A DNA stretch of 64,000 nucleotides from Vogesella mureinivorans. GTDB lineage: Bacteria; Pseudomonadota; Gammaproteobacteria; Burkholderiales; Chromobacteriaceae. The notes below the pieces were generated by a model. The model saw only the letters and a list, made by a program, of their open reading frames with translations. It was not told where the DNA came from and made no database searches. The position numbers and the translations under genes are program-made. Positions 33,965-42,396 of the stretch are shown here, piece by piece; position 1 is the stretch's first letter; each line of letters starts with the position of its first letter. The stretch is from the NCBI RefSeq assembly GCF_007644035.1, contig NZ_VMTV02000047.1:1-64000 (forward strand). Reading direction: 5' to 3'.

Positions 33965-34246
33965 ATGGCACGCAATATCCTGACCACCCGTACCCCTATC
34001 GCCCCCGGGCGCTTTCTGTACAGCCGCTTTCTGCGCCCGGCCGGCCTCACGCAAACGCATGCGGCCAACCAGCTGGGGCTGTCGCGCCGCCGCCTGAACG
34101 AAATCATCCAGGGCCACCGCAGCATTACCCCCGATACCGCGCTGCGGCTATCGCTGCTGTTTGGCCTGCCGCCGCGCTTCTGGCTGGATCTGCAGGGCGA
34201 CTGGGACCTGGCGCAAGCACGGCGCAAGCTGCAGCAAGCCGCCTGA
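33965..34246 (+). CDS. Orphan HigA-like (XRE) antitoxin-family regulator
   Basis: A 93-residue helix-turn-helix protein of the HigA/VapI family. The HTH is LTQTHAANQLGLSRRRLNEI followed by IQGHRSITPDTALRLSLLFG, then the family C-terminus PPRFWLDLQGDWDLAQARRK. HigA normally represses and neutralises the adjacent HigB RNase. No toxin gene is present on either side, so this is a solitary copy used as a regulator or left from a lost pair. The start ATG shares bases with a TTGGCCGCA word, and a strong terminator stands directly upstream. The ribosome site would be the GAGG at 33953-33956. Confidence 0.8.
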   Translation: MARNILTTRTPIAPGRFLYSRFLRPAGLTQTHAANQLGLSRRRLNEIIQGHRSITPDTALRLSLLFGLPPRFWLDLQGDWDLAQARRKLQQAA

Positions 34247-34250
34247 CCGT

Positions 34251-34682
34251 TCAGCCGGGTGGCACGCCCGGCCAGCGCAGCGCCACCCACTGCGCGGTAC
34301 TGAGCTGGCAAAACGGGTAAAGAATGCTTTCTTCCTTGTCAAAGTGCTGCTGTAGCTGGCGTTGCAGCACGCCGGCCAGCGGGCCGCACACTGCAGCATC
34401 GTGCTGCTGTACGGCCTGGAATAATGCTTCCATCAGCTCGCGCAGCTGCTCGTGCTCGTAGCGCATCACCTCGGTAGGCCCGTGCTGCTGGCCGCTTAGC
34501 TGTTCGTACAGTGGGTACAGCACCTGCTCTTCGTCGGCAAAGTGGCTGTCCAGCTCGGCACAAAAGTCATGGCAGGCGCGCTGTGCCTGCGCCCACTGCT
34601 GCTGCACGATATGGCACTGCAAGGCGTCAAACAGCTGCTGGCAATGGCGGTGTATGTGTATCAGATAGTCTGCTGGTTTCAT
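34251..34682 (-). CDS. Hemerythrin-like HHE-domain protein
   Basis: A 143-residue four-helix protein with the histidine/glutamate pattern of hemerythrin-like domains: IHIHRHCQQLFDAL, ELDSHFADEEQVLYPLYEQL, MRYEHEQLRELMEAL and QQHFDKEESILYPF. These bind a di-iron centre used for O2, NO or oxidative-stress sensing or for iron-centre repair. It converges with the HigA-like gene, four bases away. A role in protecting metal centres of the nearby hydrogenase is possible but unsupported. Confidence 0.85.
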   Translation of the reverse strand: MKPADYLIHIHRHCQQLFDALQCHIVQQQWAQAQRACHDFCAELDSHFADEEQVLYPLYEQLSGQQHGPTEVMRYEHEQLRELMEALFQAVQQHDAAVCGPLAGVLQRQLQQHFDKEESILYPFCQLSTAQWVALRWPGVPPG

Positions 34683-34985
34683 CGGGTGTCCGGTGTCCTG
34701 GTAGCCCTGGCAGCACCGTGCTGTACGGGCTGATTTCAGTATTGCACCGCCCGGCTACCCGTAACTGACGCGGATCAAATGCGGCCCCACCTACCCACAC
34801 AGCATGCCAAAACAGGCCAGCGCAGACCCGGGAGCAGACTGTGCTACCATGCTGGCTCTTGTCTCCCCTCTTTTCCCGCCTGCTTTACCCGATGTTCTCA
34901 TCGCCCAAGCATCGCCTCTGCCCTTTGGTCGCGACGTCTGTTCGACGCACATAGAGTCCAGCTCGTACCGCACCAAAGGTTTGCC
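34683..34985. other. Divergent intergenic region, hemerythrin / methyltransferase
   Basis: A 303-base gap serving both divergent genes. A TGACGCGGATCAA sequence at 34766-34778 weakly resembles an FNR/ANR box. An open frame runs through into the methyltransferase but has no protein-like features. Nothing else stands out. Confidence 0.35.
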
Positions 34986-35663
34986 ATGCCAGGCTATGCA
35001 GTGAAAACCCAGCACGTTCACGTGGCTGGGGCGCCCGATCTCGTCATCCGATCCCTGCTGGATAACCAGCAATACGCCGACCCGCTGGGCGAAGCCGCCG
35101 CACTGGGTATTTCCGCAGCCAGCTGGCCATTGTTTGGCCTGGTATGGCCATCGGCACAAAAGCTGGCCGACCTGATGCAAGGCTGGGAGCTGGGCACACA
35201 ACGCATTCTGGAAATAGGCTGCGGCCTGGGGCTGGCCAGCCTGGTAGTACAGCGCCGCGAAGGCAATATCACCGCCAGCGACTGCCACCCGCTGACCGCC
35301 GGCTTTCTGGCGGCCAACGTGGCGCTGAACGCGCTGCCACCGCTGCCCTACCTTACCGGCAACTGGGGGCACACCAACCCGGGGCTGGGCGAGTTCGACC
35401 TGATCATCGGCAGCGATGTGCTGTACGAGCGCGACCAGCCGCTGACCCTGGCGGCGTTTATTGCCCTGCATGCGGCCCCGGCCGCGCAGGTCATCATCAT
35501 CGACCCGAACCGTGGCAACCGCAGCCTGTTTCACCGCCAGATGGCCTTGCTGGGCTTTACGCTGAGCGAAAGCATGATCGAGGCCCCGCTGTGGGACGGC
35601 ACCCCCTACCGTGGCCGCCTGCTGCACTACCAGCGCAGCCTGCCACCCGCCAGCCTGTGCTAG
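34986..35663 (+). CDS. Class I SAM-dependent methyltransferase (METTL/lysine-methyltransferase-like)
   Basis: A 225-residue methyltransferase. SAM-binding motif I is ILEIGCGLGLASLVV (about residues 74-88); motif II is the acidic ITASDCHPLT. The post-motif FDLIIGSDVLYERDQPLTL with DVLY is typical of the methyltransferase-16/EEF2KMT-like family that modifies protein lysines. The N-terminal YADPLGEAAALGISAASWPL and FGLVWPS also fit that family. The target is not known. The ATG at 34986 is chosen because the family similarity begins there. It ends just before a shared terminator. Confidence 0.78.
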   Translation: MPGYAVKTQHVHVAGAPDLVIRSLLDNQQYADPLGEAAALGISAASWPLFGLVWPSAQKLADLMQGWELGTQRILEIGCGLGLASLVVQRREGNITASDCHPLTAGFLAANVALNALPPLPYLTGNWGHTNPGLGEFDLIIGSDVLYERDQPLTLAAFIALHAAPAAQVIIIDPNRGNRSLFHRQMALLGFTLSESMIEAPLWDGTPYRGRLLHYQRSLPPASLC

Positions 35664-35679
35664 CGGCACCAGGCCAAAC

Positions 35680-35708
35680 AAAAAGCCCACCGCGAAGGTG
35701 GGCTTTTT
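35680..35708. terminator. Bidirectional terminator, methyltransferase / L,D-transpeptidase
   Basis: AAAAAGCCCACC-GCGAA-GGTGGGCTTTTT: a 12-bp stem with A and T runs, placed between two convergent genes. Confidence 0.92.
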
Positions 35709-35725
35709 CTATACAGCGGGCAGCG

Positions 35726-36652
35726 CTAGCTCGGGCTCATCACCGGCGCCTTGCTCTGCAGGGCACGCCCCTGCACCGGCACGGTGGCATCCTGCCGCAC
35801 CGGCTCCTGGTCTACGCTGAGCCAGCGCTTCATGCTCAGCCCGCCGGTTACCGTGGCCGTGGCCGCATCCTTGCACGACAGGCACACCGGCTTGCCGGTA
35901 CGCTCGCGTATCGCCGCATCTACCCTGGCGCCGTGCAGCACTTTGGATTTGTCACGCTGCCATTCCAGCAGCGTATTGGCCAGGTGGCGGTAGGATGGGT
36001 CTTTCATGCCGTAGATATCACGGTAGGCGGTAAGCCACAGCTCGCCAGCCTCGTCTTCGTTCAGCACCAGCGGCTGGTAGGCAATGGTCACTTGTGCGCC
36101 GTTGCTCACCCAATCGGCCAGCGCCAGCGCGTTTTCGTTTTTCAGGCGTACACAGCCATGGCTACGCACCCCCGGCACGCTGCCGGGCTGGTTGGTGCCA
36201 TGAAAGCCCAGGCCCAGGCGCGGCTCGCCAAAACGGATGAACACCTTGCCCAGCGGGTTTTCCGGCCCCGGTGGCACCTCGGTTTTCACCGGCTGGCCTT
36301 TTTTGGCCATTTCAGCCTGGATGGACTTGGGCACATGCCAGGTAGGGTCGCGGTGTATACCGGTAATACTGTAGCTGCCAGTGGGCGTACGCGTGATCTG
36401 CTTGCCCACCGCTACCGGGTAGCTGCGCAGCAAAACACCATCCTGATACAGCAACACGCGGGTTTGCGGCAGGTTTACCACCAGATGCTGGCCCACGGGG
36501 GCAATCTCGACATCCGGTTCAGGGGTAGACGCCCATACAGTGCTACTGACTAAGGCAAAGAGGGCAAGGCTGGGCTTGAGTGTCAATTTGGTACTTTGAA
36601 CAGGTTGCAATAGCAAGGATGGTAGCAGATGCGGGGCAGTTTGTTGCAATGC
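35726..36652 (-). CDS. L,D-transpeptidase (YkuD family)
   Basis: A protein of about 308 residues with an export signal (LTLKPSLALFALVSSTVWAS) and a YkuD catalytic domain. It forms 3-3 peptidoglycan cross-links or attaches lipoproteins. The domain starts HLVVNLPQTRVLLYQDGVLL and has the catalytic triad region GFHGTNQPGSVPGVRSHGCV with the nucleophile Cys in SHGCVRLKN. A C-terminal extension of about 100 residues includes CLSC. The start is uncertain. ATG at 36652 has AGG upstream but overlaps a TTGGCCGCA word and gives a long pre-signal segment. A TTG start about 90 bases later would give a compact signal peptide. It diverges from rlmD. Confidence 0.85.
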   Translation of the reverse strand, partial: ALQQTAPHLLPSLLLQPVQSTKLTLKPSLALFALVSSTVWASTPEPDVEIAPVGQHLVVNLPQTRVLLYQDGVLLRSYPVAVGKQITRTPTGSYSITGIHRDPTWHVPKSIQAEMAKKGQPVKTEVPPGPENPLGKVFIRFGEPRLGLGFHGTNQPGSVPGVRSHGCVRLKNENALALADWVSNGAQVTIAYQPLVLNEDEAGELWLTAYRDIYGMKDPSYRHLANTLLEWQRDKSKVLHGARVDAAIRERTGKPVCLSCKDAATATVTGGLSMKRWLSVDQEPVRQDATVPVQGRALQSKAPVMSPS

Positions 36653-36738
36653 CATGCGGCCAACCTGGCACCGTGCGTTTTGCTGTGGTTTCTGCGACAA
36701 TTGCGGCCTTTGCCAACGCATTTTGACTTTAAAAAACA

Positions 36739-38334
36739 ATGACTCAACAGCAACAAATCGCCCAGATCGAATCCCTGGACCATGAAGGACGTGGTGTTGC
36801 CCACGTCGAAGGCAAGACAATATTTATCGAAGGCGCGCTTCCTTACGAGGTGGTTACTTACAGCAGCTTCCGTAAAAAACCCAGCTACGAGAACGCTGTA
36901 GCGGTGGATGTGTTGAAAGATAGCTACATGCGCACCCAGCCATCCTGTCCGCACTATGGCGTATGCGGTGGCTGCTCCATGCAGCACGTCGAGTTCACCG
37001 CCCAGGTCGCCATCAAGCAGCGCGTACTGGAAGACAACCTGGCCCGTATCGGCAAGGTACGCCCGCACGTGGTGATGACCCCTATCGCCGGCCCGGCCTG
37101 GGGCTACCGCCACCGCGCCCGCCTGTCTGCCCGCCTGGTAGAGAAAAAAGGCGGCGTGCTGGTAGGTTTCCATGAAAAGCGCTCCAGCTTTATCGCGGAC
37201 ATGAACGAGTGCCACATTCTGCCCAAGCACATCTCGGCGCTGATCACCCCGCTGCGCCAGATGATCTACCAGCTGTCCATCAACAACCGCATGCCACAGG
37301 TAGAAGTAGCCGTGGGCTCGGACGTGGATATCCTGGTGTTCCGCAATATGGACGCCATGACCGACGCCGACATCGCCATCCTGAAAGGCTTCTCCGACCA
37401 ATACAGCCAGCCCGGCCGCCCGCTGCAAATGTGGCTGCAGCCCAAAGGCCCGGAAACCTGCTACCCCATCTACCCGCTAGACGCACCACGCCTGACCTAC
37501 CGCCTGGCAGACTTCAACGTGGAAATGCCCTACTACCCCACCGAGTTCACCCAAGTAAACCCGGACATCAACAACGTGATGGTCGCCCGCGCCCTGCGCC
37601 TGCTGGACCCGCAAGCCGGCGAGCGCATTGCCGACATGTTCTGCGGCATCGGCAACTTCACCCTGCCCATCGCCCGTAGCGGCGCCACCGTACACGGCAT
37701 GGAAGGTAGCCAGGCACTGGTAAAACGCGCCGTGGAAAACGCCACCCACAATGGCCTGCAGCACAAGGTAAGCTACGAAATGGCCAACCTGTTCGACGTG
37801 ACCGAAGAATCGTTGGCCGCATTGGGCAAGTTCGACAAAATGCTGATCGACCCGCCACGCGACGGCGCCATCCAGCTGGTCAAAGCCTTTACCGAGGAAA
37901 CCGCCCCGCAGCGCCTGGTGTACGTGTCGTGCAACCCGTCCACCCTGGCCCGCGACGCCGGCATCCTGGTACACACCAAGGGCTACACGCTGAAATCGGC
38001 CGGTATCGTGAACATGTTCCCGCACACCGGCCACGTGGAGTCCATTGCCTGGTTCGAAAAAACCAGCCCCTGCATGACCCACGCGGAAGTAGCGGAAATG
38101 GAAGCACGCGAAGAAGCCGAGCGCGATGCCGCCCGTGCCATCGCCATTGCCGCCCGCGAAGTGCGTGAAATCCAGCTGGCCGAGCTGCGTGCCATCGAAA
38201 AGGCTGAAAAGCAGGCCGCCAAAGCCGCCCGCACCGCCGAGTTCCAGGCCCGCACTGCGGCCAACGCTGAAAAGCGCGCTGCCTTCGAAGCCCGCCAGGC
38301 AGAGGGTGAGGCGGGTAGCGAGCAGGCGGAGTAA
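36739..38334 (+). CDS. rlmD: 23S rRNA (uracil-1939-C5)-methyltransferase RlmD
   Basis: A 531-residue RlmD/RumA. A TRAM domain at the N-terminus ([17 protein letters not shown]); Fe-S ligands in [15 protein letters not shown] and NECHIL; SAM site [17 protein letters not shown]; nucleophile Cys in [12 protein letters not shown]; and catalytic base Glu in [13 protein letters not shown]. Homologues end soon after this motif, at about 430-450 residues. Here an Ala/Glu/Arg-rich helical extension of some 85 residues follows ([15 protein letters not shown] at the end). The last 325 bases, beginning just before the catalytic-base motif, are repeated at 43699 and 46195. So this tail is probably the one carried in by the island that starts right after the stop codon. 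Confidence 0.95.
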   Translation: MTQQQQIAQIESLDHEGRGVAHVEGKTIFIEGALPYEVVTYSSFRKKPSYENAVAVDVLKDSYMRTQPSCPHYGVCGGCSMQHVEFTAQVAIKQRVLEDNLARIGKVRPHVVMTPIAGPAWGYRHRARLSARLVEKKGGVLVGFHEKRSSFIADMNECHILPKHISALITPLRQMIYQLSINNRMPQVEVAVGSDVDILVFRNMDAMTDADIAILKGFSDQYSQPGRPLQMWLQPKGPETCYPIYPLDAPRLTYRLADFNVEMPYYPTEFTQVNPDINNVMVARALRLLDPQAGERIADMFCGIGNFTLPIARSGATVHGMEGSQALVKRAVENATHNGLQHKVSYEMANLFDVTEESLAALGKFDKMLIDPPRDGAIQLVKAFTEETAPQRLVYVSCNPSTLARDAGILVHTKGYTLKSAGIVNMFPHTGHVESIAWFEKTSPCMTHAEVAEMEAREEAERDAARAIAIAAREVREIQLAELRAIEKAEKQAAKAARTAEFQARTAANAEKRAAFEARQAEGEAGSEQAE

Positions 38335-38352
38335 GCGCTAAAGCAGGGCGGC
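38007..38352 (+). repeat. rlmD 3'-end repeat, copy 1 (in the functional gene)
   Basis: Runs from CGTGAACATGTTCCCGCACA through the rlmD stop and about 15 bases beyond (GCGCTAAAGCAGGGC, shared with copy 3 but not copy 2). It differs from copy 2 at about 5 positions and from copy 3 at about 6 over some 325 bases, mostly silent. Followed within 100 bases by the integrase stub. Interpreted as the island-borne attachment region. Confidence 0.9.
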
Positions 38353-38448
38353 AAAGTTCCACCACTAGGCGACTGTTCCGATAGGGCTACCGACTGCATT
38401 AGATGATTTTTTGTATCGCTCGACCCCAGTTCTACCCCAGAGCGAACC

Positions 38449-38673
38449 ATGAAGATTCATCTAACAGATAGTGCAATCGCCAGACTAAAGACCCCGGTTG
38501 ACCGTGTTGAGTACAAAGACACGAGGCTTCCGGGGTTTACTTTACGCGTGGGACGAAGAGCGAAGGTCTGGTACTTCCGGTCTACCATCAATAGAGCGCG
38601 TGTCAGCGTTAAGCTTGGAACATGGCCTATCGTGAGCGCTGACTTAGCAAGAGCGCGTTCATTTAATATGTAG
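38449..38673 (+). pseudogene. Truncated tyrosine integrase (N-terminal arm-binding domain only)
   Basis: 74 codons matching the DUF4102-type N-terminus of P4-like integrases: LTDSAIARLKTPVDRVEYKD, TRLPGFTLRVGRRAKVWYFR and VKLGTWPIVSADLARAR. The SAM-like core-binding domain and the catalytic R-H-R-Y domain are missing; a stop follows after ARSFNM. Its position, about 110 bases after the rlmD tail, is where integrase genes lie in islands that enter 3' ends. So it is likely the remains of the enzyme that put the island here. Confidence 0.85.
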
Positions 38674-38707
38674 TCATTATATAGAACTCCAATAAAATAT
38701 AGAATAC

Positions 38708-38741
38708 TGTGGAGAATCATATTTTTAAATGAATCCCCACA
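38708..38741 (-). terminator. Candidate terminator of the ABC-3C operon
   Basis: Imperfect 12-bp stem (TGTGGGGATTCA against TGATTCTCCACA, two mismatches) with an A/T-rich loop, ten bases after the ATPase stop on the minus strand. No clean U run. Confidence 0.4.
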
Positions 38742-38750
38742 GCACATAAC

Positions 38751-40796
38751 TTACCCGTGGATAATCGGCTTGATAATTTTTATCTTAGCATCTTTATCAA
38801 TATCAATAACTTTCACTTGATTGAGCCCCTCAGTTAACTCGAGAATATCCATGGTTCGAATCTTGCTCTCCTCTATCATTTTTTCTCTATTTTTGGAAAT
38901 TGCAAAAATCACCTGCTTGTCAGTAAATTTACTAGCGGCCTCACACAATGCTCTCATCGACTCAGAACTCATTGCATGCTGACCTGGTTCATCAAAAACC
39001 AAAATACCAGGATGGAATTTAGAAGTTTGAAGAAGCGTAATATAATATGCCCACTCTGATCTAACAAAATCACTAGCCGAGGACCCAATCCGAATTGGCT
39101 GTTTTGTTTTATTAGCAAGCACACAAGGGAAAAGTTTCGATGGATAATCTCTAGTAATTGATATAGTCTCAATTCTTGAACTGGTATAGTTAAAATCTCT
39201 TAAATACTTCTTGTAGACATTTTCAAAACTATCAATTTTGACCTGATCTCGCTCAAAAGATGTTTCAATATCTTTTGCCTCGCTCTTCTTCCCCAAAATC
39301 TCGTAAGCAAGACTGCTCAGCAAGGCTTTATTTCTATTAAAGTTAACCTGTATACTAGTTACCCTATCAATCTCAACTTTCACATGAGCCGCATCAAATG
39401 CTATTTTTTTAAGTTCATCATATGGAGCATTTCTTGCTCCTCGCGTATCAAAGGCTATTTTTTCCCTTGTCATGTTAATGGCCGAGTCGTAGTATGTAAT
39501 ACTCCGCTCTTGATTTTCAATAAAAATCTTAGAAGAACAAATATACGACTCAAGTAAATTTATTCTAGATTTTAGTGATGATATTGTAAAATTTACATCC
39601 TCAGGTTTGCCAATTGAAGACAGTTTATTACGACCAATCAACTCAGTTTCACAAACTGGACAGCTAGTAAAGTTTTGTAAATCGACAGAGAATATTCTTG
39701 TTTTTCTAGCACCATCCAAAGTGGCCAGCTCACTCTTCAGGCTAGAGATCGTTCTGCCATACTCTTCTATTTTCAAACTCTCAGAGACAAGTGTATTAAC
39801 TAAACTGCTCTTTATTGCCTTTAGTTTTGCCAACTCAACTTTTAATTTCTTCGTGTCACCACTCTGCCCATGGTAAATTCCACGTTCAGCATTTGAAATT
39901 TCCCTTAACTTCTCTTCTAGACCAATTAAAACATCTCGAGAACGCTTCCATTCTTGGCCTACCTTAATAAATATATTAGATTTATCAACATCGCTACTCT
40001 TGTAATCATCATATTTCTCACCAATCTGACTCACTCTAACAGGCACGTTTCCGAAGCCTAAGATCATTGCTGAGTATATATTTGTCCATTTGACTTGCAA
40101 TTGGCTAAGTTGCTTTTTTAGGTCATCTTGGATGAACTCATTTTGCAGACACTCTAAGTCAAGCAAGTACTCTGTAAGCTTTCTCTTAGCATCTCTTATA
40201 CTAAAAGATGGCATCTTTGCATAAAAATCAGACCACCCTTGGGTTTGTTCAACAAGGGCTGCAGCAAAAATATTCTGCATGTACAAGATTTTTTTTCTTT
40301 CCTGATTCTCATCCTCGTAAATAGGCAGTTTAATTCCTATAAAGTCAGCCAACCATCTATAAAATCCATCATTGTTATCATGATCCCCCTGCGATTTCAA
40401 AAAATATTCTTTACGAGCACCTTCTATTTCTATAGAAATCACACTAGGACTGTTTTCACCACCAGGTTCTTTGATGCTTCTAACTAATTTCGCGCTTTGA
40501 TCTTTGCTATTGCTGATCAGCAATTCCACATACGAATGTGCAACCGAATAGCTCTTATCGTCATAATCAAAAGCATCATGCAAGCACTTATCTAAGACAA
40601 ATTGCTGGCTGTTCCACATTCCTAAAAACTGCTCCATACCCAGCCCGTAATAAAGCGCGGATATTATTGTGGACTTCCCACTGGAGTTAAAACCAAAGAT
40701 AATGTTCAAACCTCTATTGAAACCAACATCAAATCCAAATACCTGACTGGATGAATTGGTCGTAATTCTCGCCTTTACTGCATCTATCCTTAACAT
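38751..40796 (-). CDS. ABC-3C system Rad50/SMC-like ABC ATPase
   Basis: A 681-residue ATPase. Walker A is IFGFNSSGKSTIISALYYGL (Lys41). The C-terminal Walker B/D-loop region is ILVFDEPGQHAM with an Asp-Glu pair near residue 600, then QVIFAISKNREKM. The long middle is predicted coiled coil. It contains a CxxC (SCPVCETELIG, Cys379 and Cys382), placed like a Rad50 zinc hook. This architecture matches the ATPase of ABC-three-component (ABC-3C) conflict systems described from comparative genomics. It is presumed to sense invading nucleic acid and activate the partner effector. It is the last gene of a four-gene AT-rich minus-strand operon and shares one base with the preceding gene. Confidence 0.85.
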   Translation of the reverse strand: MLRIDAVKARITTNSSSQVFGFDVGFNRGLNIIFGFNSSGKSTIISALYYGLGMEQFLGMWNSQQFVLDKCLHDAFDYDDKSYSVAHSYVELLISNSKDQSAKLVRSIKEPGGENSPSVISIEIEGARKEYFLKSQGDHDNNDGFYRWLADFIGIKLPIYEDENQERKKILYMQNIFAAALVEQTQGWSDFYAKMPSFSIRDAKRKLTEYLLDLECLQNEFIQDDLKKQLSQLQVKWTNIYSAMILGFGNVPVRVSQIGEKYDDYKSSDVDKSNIFIKVGQEWKRSRDVLIGLEEKLREISNAERGIYHGQSGDTKKLKVELAKLKAIKSSLVNTLVSESLKIEEYGRTISSLKSELATLDGARKTRIFSVDLQNFTSCPVCETELIGRNKLSSIGKPEDVNFTISSLKSRINLLESYICSSKIFIENQERSITYYDSAINMTREKIAFDTRGARNAPYDELKKIAFDAAHVKVEIDRVTSIQVNFNRNKALLSSLAYEILGKKSEAKDIETSFERDQVKIDSFENVYKKYLRDFNYTSSRIETISITRDYPSKLFPCVLANKTKQPIRIGSSASDFVRSEWAYYITLLQTSKFHPGILVFDEPGQHAMSSESMRALCEAASKFTDKQVIFAISKNREKMIEESKIRTMDILELTEGLNQVKVIDIDKDAKIKIIKPIIHG

Positions 40797-41257
40797 TACT
40801 CAGCTCCAATATAATACTTCTTGGAATAAACCTCTGTCACTTCAGCAATCACATTGGAAATCAAAACATCCGTTTCCACAAACAGACCATCTTTGATCAA
40901 ATTATCAACTATAATTTGACCACTTTGTTTAAGTGTAAACTTCTCTTTTGATGCAGAAGCCTCCCATTCTATATATTTAGCATTTCTGAGAATAATTAGA
41001 ATTGTGTTTAATTTCCCGTCTGGGCTCCATGGCTTGACTAGAAATTTAAATCGCTCATCACGAGAAAGGCTATGAGTAATCACATGATCAAAGATTATCG
41101 CAAGCCGATTTCGGGTTATGCTCTTCGTCCGACCAGTGATTGCTCTATAAAGAATCAACAAAACAATAATCGATAAAATCTCTACCGCATTGTAAGCAGA
41201 GACTTTCTTTATGACTTTTTTCTCAAATACAATCATCACTGTTGCCCTTAATATCAA
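40796..41257 (-). CDS. ABC-3C middle component
   Basis: A 153-residue, mostly helical protein (or 146 residues from the Met at 41236). It has no catalytic motif. The sequence AYNAVEILSIIVLLILYRAI, then FDHVITHSLSRDERFKFLV and FTLKQSGQIIVDNLIKDGLF suggests a winged-helix-like small protein. Its size and place between the effector protein and the ATPase are those of the middle component of ABC-3C systems, thought to bridge the two. It overlaps the protease-like gene by 35 bases. The assignment rests mainly on gene order; the family similarity is not strong by eye. Confidence 0.65.
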   Translation of the reverse strand: MILRATVMIVFEKKVIKKVSAYNAVEILSIIVLLILYRAITGRTKSITRNRLAIIFDHVITHSLSRDERFKFLVKPWSPDGKLNTILIILRNAKYIEWEASASKEKFTLKQSGQIIVDNLIKDGLFVETDVLISNVIAEVTEVYSKKYYIGAE

Positions 41258-42395
41258 GATTACAATCTGCCAACTGAGTTGATATTATATAATTTCGGAT
41301 GACTTTCTTTTCCACTAGCGGCAATTTATTAGAGAAACTTTCCTCTACCTCTTGTAAACACTCATCTTGAATTTCCTGATATTTCTCATGGGCCTGTGCT
41401 ATATTCGAGCTAGTATTCAAGTATATTTTAGGGCCTTCCCTCGCGGTCATCAGGTAGTCATATTCGCTACTCAAGTCTTGATTTTTTCTAATATAATTCT
41501 GAATATAGCTATCCCCTGCAATAATTAGACGAATAATTTTAGATCGTTCACTTAATGCATCGGAGACAGCAGGATAAATCACCTTCATTTTTCTTGTTAT
41601 ATTATCAAAGAAAATTTTATTCTCTGCATTGGCTGACCAATCATTTATTGCATTTTGCTCAACCCTCAATATTTTTAGCATTTGACGTGACTTAATTGCA
41701 GAACTTAAATCGAAATTTTTTTCAATCAATGTTATATCTTCAGAATCTATATCAGCTATTTTATCTAATTCACTATATCGGAAGGTAGCGGATATACCAT
41801 CATGCGGCACCTCACATAAAATTCCATGTAAATACAAGTTACCTTCACTCGGCTCCGCATCGACAAATAGCCCACTTCCTGATATCCCTGCTAATAAATA
41901 TGAACCACCACTACCTTGCTGTACACTCTGCAAGTGGTTTGGTTCAACATTAAAATCATGCAGAGCATTGCTTACAACTTGTTCTCGATAAGTTAGATTG
42001 GTTACTGGATAGGAGTTTTCATTTTGAAAAATTGCAGGGCGAATAACTGAGCACGATGTAATTTCTGGGTTCTTTACGATGCGGCAAAGTTCTATTTTTT
42101 TAAGATTGGCTTCAAGCCCACCCTCCAGCTCAACCTTTAAAATGCACAACTCGTTTTCTTTTGAAAATGCACAATCTGTTAAAATACAAACCAATTTGCA
42201 CTGCACACCACACTCTAACTTAATTAAAAACTCGCCACCATCTATCAATTCAAAATTATGACCATAAACAACATGCCCGGCAGTTATAACATAAAAACTG
42301 CCATTACTCTCTAAAATAACCCCCCGTCCATTCAGAGTGCCATTCCTATAAAAATCAACTGAATTTGAGCGTATTTTGTTATAAAAGTCCACCAT
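41223..42395 (-). CDS. ABC-3C effector: trypsin-like protease domain with C-terminal system domain
   Basis: A 390-residue protein. The N-terminal 200 residues form a trypsin-like peptidase: GRGVILESNGSFYVITAGHV with the catalytic His (about 41), and GISGSGLFVDAE with the nucleophile Ser. The strand that normally carries the catalytic Asp (DxAxL) reads ENELCILKVEL, so Asp appears to be replaced or shifted. The C-terminal 170 residues are helical (EKNFDLSSAIKSRQMLKI, ADCNLDIKGNSDD) and correspond to the common C-terminal domain that ties varied effectors to ABC-3C ATPases. Expected to be a latent protease that acts on host or phage proteins once the ATPase is triggered. No signal peptide. Confidence 0.72.
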   Translation of the reverse strand: MVDFYNKIRSNSVDFYRNGTLNGRGVILESNGSFYVITAGHVVYGHNFELIDGGEFLIKLECGVQCKLVCILTDCAFSKENELCILKVELEGGLEANLKKIELCRIVKNPEITSCSVIRPAIFQNENSYPVTNLTYREQVVSNALHDFNVEPNHLQSVQQGSGGSYLLAGISGSGLFVDAEPSEGNLYLHGILCEVPHDGISATFRYSELDKIADIDSEDITLIEKNFDLSSAIKSRQMLKILRVEQNAINDWSANAENKIFFDNITRKMKVIYPAVSDALSERSKIIRLIIAGDSYIQNYIRKNQDLSSEYDYLMTAREGPKIYLNTSSNIAQAHEKYQEIQDECLQEVEESFSNKLPLVEKKVIRNYIISTQLADCNLDIKGNSDDCI

Positions 42396-42396
42396 A

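Noticed and set aside
34766-34778. TGACGCGGATCAA as an FNR/ANR box before the hemerythrin gene
   Set aside because: Only one half-site matches the consensus TTGAT-N4-ATCAA well; left as a weak possibility.
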